Under the pieces are notes generated by a model. It was given only the letters and a program-made list of their open reading frames with translations, had not been told where the DNA came from and ran no database searches. Shown here piece after piece: positions 7,298-11,665 of a stretch of 11,665 nucleotides of DNA (positions are counted from its first letter, which is position 1; each line of letters opens with the position of its first letter). The DNA comes from an uncultured Bacteroidia bacterium (GTDB taxonomy: Bacteria; Bacteroidota; Bacteroidia; Bacteroidales; UBA932): the NCBI GenBank assembly GCA_902767355.1, contig CACXHG010000066.1:1-11665 (forward strand). Direction: 5' to 3'. A program made the translations under genes and the position numbers.

Positions 7298-8443
7298 CTA
7301 TTTTATGAACGATGATATCAACTGTCCCCAATCGGCGTTCTCCTTTATGCCTGTGAAGACTTCGGAGCCCGGGCCCCAGGCATATACGGGCACGGCTATG
7401 CCGTTGTGGCTCTCATTGCCGAAGGCCACGCCGATGCGGCCCTCTTCAAGATTGCCGTCCTGGAGTGTCAGGGCGCCGGTGGCGTGGTCGGCGGTGACTA
7501 CTACCAGCGTGTGGCCGTCTGCGGCTGCCCAGGCGAGCACGTCGCCTATGGTGCGGTCAAAGTCCAGCAGCTCTTCCATGGCTTTGCCTATGTCATTGCC
7601 GTGCAGCCAGTCGTCTATGCAGGAACCTTCTATCATCAAGGCAAAGCCCTTATCGCCGGATGCTTGTGAAAGGAGGTCCAGGGCGCGGGATGTCATAGTG
7701 CGGAACATCTCTCCGCGCTCGGCCGCAACGGGCAGGTTGTCGTCGGACATCAGGCCCAGCAGCGGCAGCGGTGCCGCCATAAGTTCTTCTTCCGTAGTGG
7801 CATAGTTGTAGCCTTTGGCCTTCATTTCGGCCACGATGTCGCGGCCGTCCTTGCGCTTGGGACCGAAATAGTCGCGGCCGCCGCCGGCGATATAATCTAC
7901 CCCGCACTCTGCATAGCCGGCGATGATGGGGTCAAAATGATAGCGGTCTTCGTCGTGGCAGCAGAAGTCGGCCGGAGTGGCGTCGGCCAGATGGCAGACG
8001 GTCACCACGCCGGTTTTCTTGCCCAGGCGGCGGGCCTTGTCCAGCATGGAGTACAGCGGTTTGCCGTCCGGGTCGGTGCCGATGTGGCTGTTGGCGGTCT
8101 TCTGCCCGGAAGCCAGAGCCGTGCCGCCGGCGCCGGAATCGGTTATCAGGTCGCTGGCGCTCCAGGTGCGCGAAAGCCCCACAGAGGTCATATTGTCCAG
8201 ATTGAGTTTGCCCTTGTTGAGCACCCAGGCGCAGCTGACCTGCTCCAGGCCCATGCCGTCGCCTATCATAAGGATTACGTTTCGGATTTCGGCGTCTTGG
8301 TCAGCGGGCGCCAGGGGGGCGATATCGTAGGTCCTGTCGGTAGTATAATATTGCAGCAGAGCCTCTTGCCCATCGTCTGCCTTGGGTTTGCAGCTGACCA
8401 GCAGCACCAGTGCAGCGGCAGCCAGGATTGCTTTTGATTTCAT
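7298..8443 (-). CDS. Alkaline phosphatase (PhoA family), lipoprotein
   Basis: This 381-residue protein has a lipoprotein signal peptide with lipid Cys18 (LLVSC). The alkaline phosphatase core is complete by motif: IGDGMG with metal ligand Asp62; TDSGAGGTA with the probable nucleophile Ser103; DATPA with Asp154 and Thr156; Arg167, with the same spacing from DATPA as Arg166 in E. coli PhoA; E272-x4-D277-x3-H281; TADH with Asp319 and His320; and His346 in NESHNG. These correspond to the two-zinc, one-magnesium site, so it should be an active phosphomonoesterase in the periplasm or at the cell surface. Natural substrates of such enzymes vary, so release of phosphate from a sugar or other phosphoester is inferred from neighbours. 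The gene starts 13 nt after the esterase stop and ends 7 nt before the transporter start. No Pho box-like site is evident. Confidence 0.93.
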   Translation of the reverse strand: MKSKAILAAAALVLLVSCKPKADDGQEALLQYYTTDRTYDIAPLAPADQDAEIRNVILMIGDGMGLEQVSCAWVLNKGKLNLDNMTSVGLSRTWSASDLITDSGAGGTALASGQKTANSHIGTDPDGKPLYSMLDKARRLGKKTGVVTVCHLADATPADFCCHDEDRYHFDPIIAGYAECGVDYIAGGGRDYFGPKRKDGRDIVAEMKAKGYNYATTEEELMAAPLPLLGLMSDDNLPVAAERGEMFRTMTSRALDLLSQASGDKGFALMIEGSCIDDWLHGNDIGKAMEELLDFDRTIGDVLAWAAADGHTLVVVTADHATGALTLQDGNLEEGRIGVAFGNESHNGIAVPVYAWGPGSEVFTGIKENADWGQLISSFIK

Positions 8444-8456
8444 AGCGCTTGGGTTG

Positions 8457-9875
8457 TTATTTGATGCGGGCTTTGAAGAATTTCATTATGTCGCTGTTCC
8501 AGCTGGGCGGGTAGGCGTGCTGCATTTCCGGATAGAAATGCATCTCCTTGTCGGTGCTGAGCAGGTTGTTGTAGGGTGCGAGGTTGGTGTGCGGGGGGCA
8601 AGTGCCGTCCTGCAGGCCGCTGGTGGCATAAACGGCGCAGGAGATGCGCGTGGCCAGATTCTTCGTGTCGAAATACGACAGGAAGGCGTACATCTGCTCG
8701 TCCGTCATGGAGCCCCGGTTCTTCTTGGCCACGTCGCCGGGCCAGGATACGATCTTGAAATAGTCGGGATAGTCACCCAGGAATGCGACGTTGGGAGCGA
8801 TGGCCGTGAATGGATAGTCGCTCAGGGCCGCGGCGGCATAGCACAGGGCGCCGCCCTGGCTGGAGCCTTCTGCAAACAGATTGCTGATGTCGCTGCTGGG
8901 CCTGCCGGCCATAAAGCGCACGGCCTGGACGCAGTCCATAAAGGCCCCGCGGTAGTAATAGCCGTCCCGATTGCCGAAGTTGAAGGCAAACCAGTCGCCG
9001 TAGGTGTTCACAAAATCGCCGTGCCCGTCGCTCTCGCGTTTGTCGGCAGTACGGTTGTTTATGTACTGCCCGCGGTGGGATAGATAGAACTCTGCAAACT
9101 GGCCGTTGCCTCCGGAGGGGCAGGAGAGTTTGCCCGGATTCTGGCTGTCGTAGCCATAGAAGTGCATAATCACGGGGTGGGGCTGGCCGTCCTGCGGCTC
9201 CAGGTAATACCCGCGCACCACTACCGGATCGCCCTCCAGGCCGTCGGGCACAGAATTGATCTCCACCATGTACACTTTGCAGGAGGCGTTGCTCTTGGAC
9301 GGAATCTCCGTGAGCCGGGGCTCCATGTCGATTGCCGCCAGCTGCGCCTTGGCAGTTGCCCAGAACTCGTCGAAATCGGGCTGCATGTCGGGCGCGGACA
9401 CTATCTCGGTGGGATTGATGCCGAAAAAGAATATCCTGGCGGTGCGTTTGTTGACAAAACATCTGGCGCGGTAGAAGCCGGGATCCAGCTTGCCGGAAGT
9501 GGTCACGACAATACTCTGGGTGCTCTTGGCGGGGATTTCTGCGTCCTGCTCGACGGTTTCGCCCGTAACTTTCAGATCGGAGCTGAGCATCATCATGATG
9601 TGCGCCGTTACTGCCACATCGTTGGGGTTTTCTATTTGAAATGTGATGGAAGGCTTATCCTTGAAAATCCAGTTTTCCGTGACGGGCACGCTGAGATTCA
9701 AATCCTTCAGCTCGGCGGGTTCCGGTTGGTCCGGGGTGTCGGGGACAGACGGAACTTCTGGCGTATCCGGAATATCCGGAGTGTCAGGAACCTCCGGGCT
9801 TGGTTTGTTGCAAGCGTAAACCGCAAGTATAAATGCGGTTATAAAGGATAGTGTGTGAAGCAGTTTTCTTTTCAT
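8457..9875 (-). CDS. CE7-type acetyl (xylan) esterase / cephalosporin-C deacetylase family lipoprotein
   Basis: A 472-residue protein with a lipoprotein signal peptide (lipid Cys22, VYAC), then a Pro/Asp/Thr/Glu repeat tether (about 25-53), a beta-rich N-terminal domain (about 55-150), and an alpha/beta hydrolase domain (about 160-472). The AXE1/CE7 signatures are present: RGQ in SHRGQYINNR, G-S-S339-Q-G-G with nucleophile Ser339, Asp423 in GLQDGTCPP, and His453 in MQHAYPP. CE7 enzymes normally have His-Glu at that last site; here it is His-Ala. The family removes acetyl groups from oligosaccharides such as xylo-oligosaccharides and is usually about 320 residues, so the N-terminal domain is an addition, perhaps for substrate binding or spacing. 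It is the first gene of the minus-strand cluster. Its ATG lies only 5 nt from a candidate -7 box, implying a very short or absent leader. Confidence 0.9.
   Translation of the reverse strand: MKRKLLHTLSFITAFILAVYACNKPSPEVPDTPDIPDTPEVPSVPDTPDQPEPAELKDLNLSVPVTENWIFKDKPSITFQIENPNDVAVTAHIMMMLSSDLKVTGETVEQDAEIPAKSTQSIVVTTSGKLDPGFYRARCFVNKRTARIFFFGINPTEIVSAPDMQPDFDEFWATAKAQLAAIDMEPRLTEIPSKSNASCKVYMVEINSVPDGLEGDPVVVRGYYLEPQDGQPHPVIMHFYGYDSQNPGKLSCPSGGNGQFAEFYLSHRGQYINNRTADKRESDGHGDFVNTYGDWFAFNFGNRDGYYYRGAFMDCVQAVRFMAGRPSSDISNLFAEGSSQGGALCYAAAALSDYPFTAIAPNVAFLGDYPDYFKIVSWPGDVAKKNRGSMTDEQMYAFLSYFDTKNLATRISCAVYATSGLQDGTCPPHTNLAPYNNLLSTDKEMHFYPEMQHAYPPSWNSDIMKFFKARIK
9717..9803 (-). repeat. Degenerate Pro-Asp/Glu-x tripeptide repeat encoding the lipoprotein tether
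   Basis: The coding strand repeats units such as GTTCCTGAC and ATTCCGGAT, giving about nine imperfect P-[D/E]-x triplets (PEVPDTPDIPDTPEVP and so on) directly after the lipid cysteine. Acidic proline-rich spacers of this sort hold Bacteroidota surface lipoproteins away from the membrane. The near-repeats keep the reading frame, so length changes by slippage would alter only the tether. Confidence 0.7.
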
Positions 9876-9880
9876 ACTTA

Positions 9881-9888
9881 CAAAAGTA
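9881..9888 (-). promoter_or_regulatory. Candidate -7 element for the esterase-phosphatase-transporter operon
   Basis: TACTTTTG on the minus strand fits TAnnTTTG. The expected -33 position, about 20 nt upstream, reads TGG rather than TTG, so the match is partial. The element ends 5 nt before the ATG, so either the transcript is nearly leaderless or a different promoter further upstream is used. Confidence 0.4.
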
Positions 9889-9986
9889 AATCATTCGCGA
9901 TACAATTGCCAGCCGTTCGAAACTAAACGAAACGTTTTTGTACTTCTTTTTTGGTTTCAATCACCTGAAATGAAATATATCTTCAT

Positions 9987-9994
9987 TATCTTTG
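9987..9994 (+). promoter_or_regulatory. Candidate -7 element for the phosphatase lipoprotein gene
   Basis: TATCTTTG matches the Bacteroidota -7 consensus exactly and would start transcription near 9999-10001, giving a leader of about 35 nt before ATG 10035. I see no good TTTG/TTG at the -33 distance. The leader is A/T-rich and contains AATCATT twice in tandem (10007-10020), with no Shine-Dalgarno. Confidence 0.5.
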
Positions 9995-10034
9995 TTGGTA
10001 CGTGGAAATCATTAATCATTAATTTTATACAACT

Positions 10035-11447
10035 ATGAGATTTAGAATTCTGTTTCTGGCCTTCTTGCTGCCGTGTGTCGTTTCGTGCGTAAAACCGAAA
10101 CCTGAGCCTGTGGAGCCCACCGCTGCCACAATCACGGCCGGCGACGTGACGGTAGAAGAGGGTAAGACTGTTCAGATCAATGCCGTTACCAACTCTTCGG
10201 CGACTATTGCCTATACATCTTCCGATGCATCCGTCGCCACGGTTTCGGCCACCGGCGAGGTGACGGGCGTCAAAGCCGGCAGCACTTCCATCGTAATGAA
10301 AGTGGAGGCGGTCCAAGACCTTTTCACTGCGGCGGAGGCGAGCATCAGCGTGACTGTCACGGAAGCCTATGTAGAGCCAGATCCCGACCTCTATGCCGAT
10401 GCTGCGCCGGAAGTCAAAAACGGCGACGTGGTAGTGGCCTGCAATGCAGATGTGGAGAAATTCCTCACGGATGTCAATTATGCAACTCACGACTATACTT
10501 CTACCCAGCTGCTGACCTGGGCGGCAGACAATAATGTGCAGGTATGCCCCGGCAACAGCGACCGTCCCAGCGAGTATTCCATCAGATGGACTCCGACTTC
10601 ATCGACCGAAGATGTGACCGTAACTCTCACAGAGCCGACCCGCGTCTGGACTTACAGCGCAAGTGCGGATGCCGGTTATGTGGACATCTCCAACCTGCTG
10701 CCCAACACCGAATATACCTATGAGGCCAAAGCCGGGAGCAAGGTGCTCACGCAGGGCTCATTCCGCACCACTGGCAAGGTGCATCAGCTGTTCTTCCGCA
10801 CCCGCATCCGCAACTGCCGCGACCTTGGCGGCTGGAAGACGGAAGACGGCAAAACCGTGAAATACCGCAAGGTATATCGCGGCGGCCGTCTGGAGGCTTC
10901 TTATCTGGGCAAGAGCGGCAAGAATGCAATCAAGACCGAGGGCATCAAGGCCCAGCTGGACCTTCGCGGGCACAGCGACGTCCTCAGCGAGAGCACGCTC
11001 AAGGGTATCGTGGATGACTATGCGTTCTGCGCTCCTGTGATAGAGGAGGGTTACTCCCAGATGCTTCAGAAAGACAAGGCGAAGACCCGCCAGTGCATGC
11101 AGTTCATTATGGACTGTGTCGATCAGGACAAGCCCGTTTACTTCCACTGCTCGCTGGGCAGGGACCGCACCGGGACCGTTGCCATGCTGACGCTTGGTAT
11201 CCTGGGTGTACCCGAAGGCGACATCTCCAAGGAATATGAGCTCACCCAGTTCGCGCCTCACGGCTATGCCACTTCGGATGGCGAAAAGACAAAGATGACC
11301 CGCCTGGCAGACTATGACGGCGCCGCCAATGTTATTTGGGGCTATGCCGGGGAAGGTTCTTTCCAGGAAGGTGTCAACAAATATCTGCTGGAGATAGGCA
11401 TCTCGCAGGCCGATATTGATAAATTTAAAGCCAATATGCTCCAGTAG
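10035..11447 (+). CDS. Exported tyrosine-phosphatase-family lipoprotein with Big_2 and FnIII-like domains
   Basis: A 470-residue protein with a lipoprotein signal peptide (lipid Cys18, CVVSC) and a Lys/Pro/Glu tether (KPKPEPVEP). Residues of about 30-110 form a bacterial Ig-like Big_2 domain (VEEGKTVQINAV, SSDASVATVSATGEVTGVKAGSTSI). About 160-250 look FnIII-like (YVDISNLLPNTEYTYEAKAG). From about 255 to 470 lies a phosphatase domain of the Y_phosphatase3 / protein-tyrosine and lipid phosphatase type, with the signature RNCRDLGGW near 259-267, a YRGGRLE segment, and the catalytic H-C372-S-L-G-R-D-R378-T-G loop that fits CX5R. It should be a catalytically competent cysteine phosphatase outside the cytoplasm. 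The substrate could be a phosphoprotein, phosphosugar, inositol phosphate or phospholipid. It is divergent from the esterase cluster and ends 1 bp from the convergent downstream gene. Confidence 0.87.
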   Translation: MRFRILFLAFLLPCVVSCVKPKPEPVEPTAATITAGDVTVEEGKTVQINAVTNSSATIAYTSSDASVATVSATGEVTGVKAGSTSIVMKVEAVQDLFTAAEASISVTVTEAYVEPDPDLYADAAPEVKNGDVVVACNADVEKFLTDVNYATHDYTSTQLLTWAADNNVQVCPGNSDRPSEYSIRWTPTSSTEDVTVTLTEPTRVWTYSASADAGYVDISNLLPNTEYTYEAKAGSKVLTQGSFRTTGKVHQLFFRTRIRNCRDLGGWKTEDGKTVKYRKVYRGGRLEASYLGKSGKNAIKTEGIKAQLDLRGHSDVLSESTLKGIVDDYAFCAPVIEEGYSQMLQKDKAKTRQCMQFIMDCVDQDKPVYFHCSLGRDRTGTVAMLTLGILGVPEGDISKEYELTQFAPHGYATSDGEKTKMTRLADYDGAANVIWGYAGEGSFQEGVNKYLLEIGISQADIDKFKANMLQ

Positions 11448-11448
11448 T

Positions 11449-11665
11449 TTATTTGATGAAATCGTCGAGGCCGGTCATATCGTATTTGTAGATGTATGAG
11501 GTGGAGCCGTAGTCGTCGGCCACCCACACGCAATTGTTCTTGTGGTCCACGCAGATGCCCTCTTCGTTGGATTTGGTCTTGAGGGCGTATGCACCCAGCA
11601 ACTGCTCGGCATCGCCCGTGAGTGCAAAGAACTTGTGGGACTCGGAGTCGATGACCCAGAGCCAG
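11449..11665 (-). CDS. C-terminus of a probable beta-propeller protein (SdiA-regulated-like), partial
   Basis: The reading frame from 11664 down to the TAA at 11451-11449 gives 71 residues, with the start outside the window. The motifs WLWVIDSESHKFFALT, EGICVDHKNNCVWVADDYG and YIYKYDMTGL look like propeller blades of the SdiA-regulated / phytase-like esterase type, in which an E-G-[IL] segment followed by [LVI]W[VI] strands is common. Only the last one or two blades are seen, so function is unassigned. The stop is one base past the stop of the convergent phosphatase gene. Codon use and base composition match the neighbours, so it is not a chance frame. Confidence 0.65.
   Translation of the reverse strand, partial: WLWVIDSESHKFFALTGDAEQLLGAYALKTKSNEEGICVDHKNNCVWVADDYGSTSYIYKYDMTGLDDFIK

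Larger units (their letters stand above)
9876..10034. promoter_or_regulatory. Divergent intergenic regulatory region
   Basis: These 159 bp separate the start of the esterase cluster from the start of the phosphatase lipoprotein gene and are clearly richer in A/T than the coding DNA. They hold one -7 element for each direction. They also contain a direct repeat CGAAAC (9918-9923 and 9928-9933) with a period of exactly 10 bp, whose second copy overlaps the palindrome AAACGTTT (9930-9937). A regulator binding here could control both directions; this is inference. Confidence 0.5.

Noticed and set aside
9717..9803. Short tandem repeats as a CRISPR or phase-variation locus
   Set aside because: The units are degenerate 9-mers coding for a Pro/Asp tether with no spacers, and changes in number would stay in frame, so no on/off switching is expected.

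Overview
The window looks like chromosomal DNA from a Bacteroidota (Bacteroidales-type) bacterium of fairly high GC content. The signs are a Bat (BatC/BatD/BatE) aerotolerance locus, many lipoproteins with short signal peptides and Asp/Pro/Glu-rich tethers behind the lipid cysteine, promoters matching the Bacteroidota -7 element TAnnTTTG, and starts without a purine-rich Shine-Dalgarno. No RNA genes, mobile elements, CRISPR arrays or clear intrinsic terminators were seen. No gene-free stretch exceeds 300 bases.

Layout. (1) Bases 1-2742, plus strand: the last codons of a BatC-like protein, then one long ORF that joins BatD and BatE in a single polypeptide. (2) Bases 2747-9875, minus strand: six closely packed genes. 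In transcription order they are a lipoprotein CE7-type acetyl esterase (9875-8457), a PhoA-family alkaline phosphatase lipoprotein (8443-7298), a DMT/EamA-type transporter (7290-6379), a lipoprotein with a predicted FnIII-like plus alpha-barrel fold of unrecognised family (6313-4700), a serine beta-lactamase-like hydrolase lipoprotein (4707-3439), and a small AlkZ-related winged-helix-type protein (3439-2747). Spacings are 13 and 7 nt, then 65 nt holding a good promoter, then overlaps of 8 and 1 nt. (3) Bases 9876-10034: a 159-bp AT-rich divergent promoter region. (4) Bases 10035-11447, plus strand: a lipoprotein with a Big_2 domain, an FnIII-like segment and a CX5R tyrosine-phosphatase domain. 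(5) Bases 11449-11665, minus strand: the C-terminus of a probable beta-propeller (SdiA-regulated-like) protein.

How the genes may work together. The minus-strand cluster puts an ester-cleaving enzyme, a phosphomonoesterase, a probable carbohydrate-active barrel protein and a serine hydrolase, all with lipoprotein signals, beside one inner-membrane drug/metabolite-type transporter. A second, unrelated exported phosphatase is divergently transcribed. This reads as an envelope module that strips acyl and phosphoryl groups from a substrate and imports a small product. No SusC/SusD pair is visible. The substrate cannot be read from the sequence, and the functional linkage is inference. The two points most worth following are this cluster, with a DNA-repair-like gene coupled to its end, and the BatD-BatE fusion.
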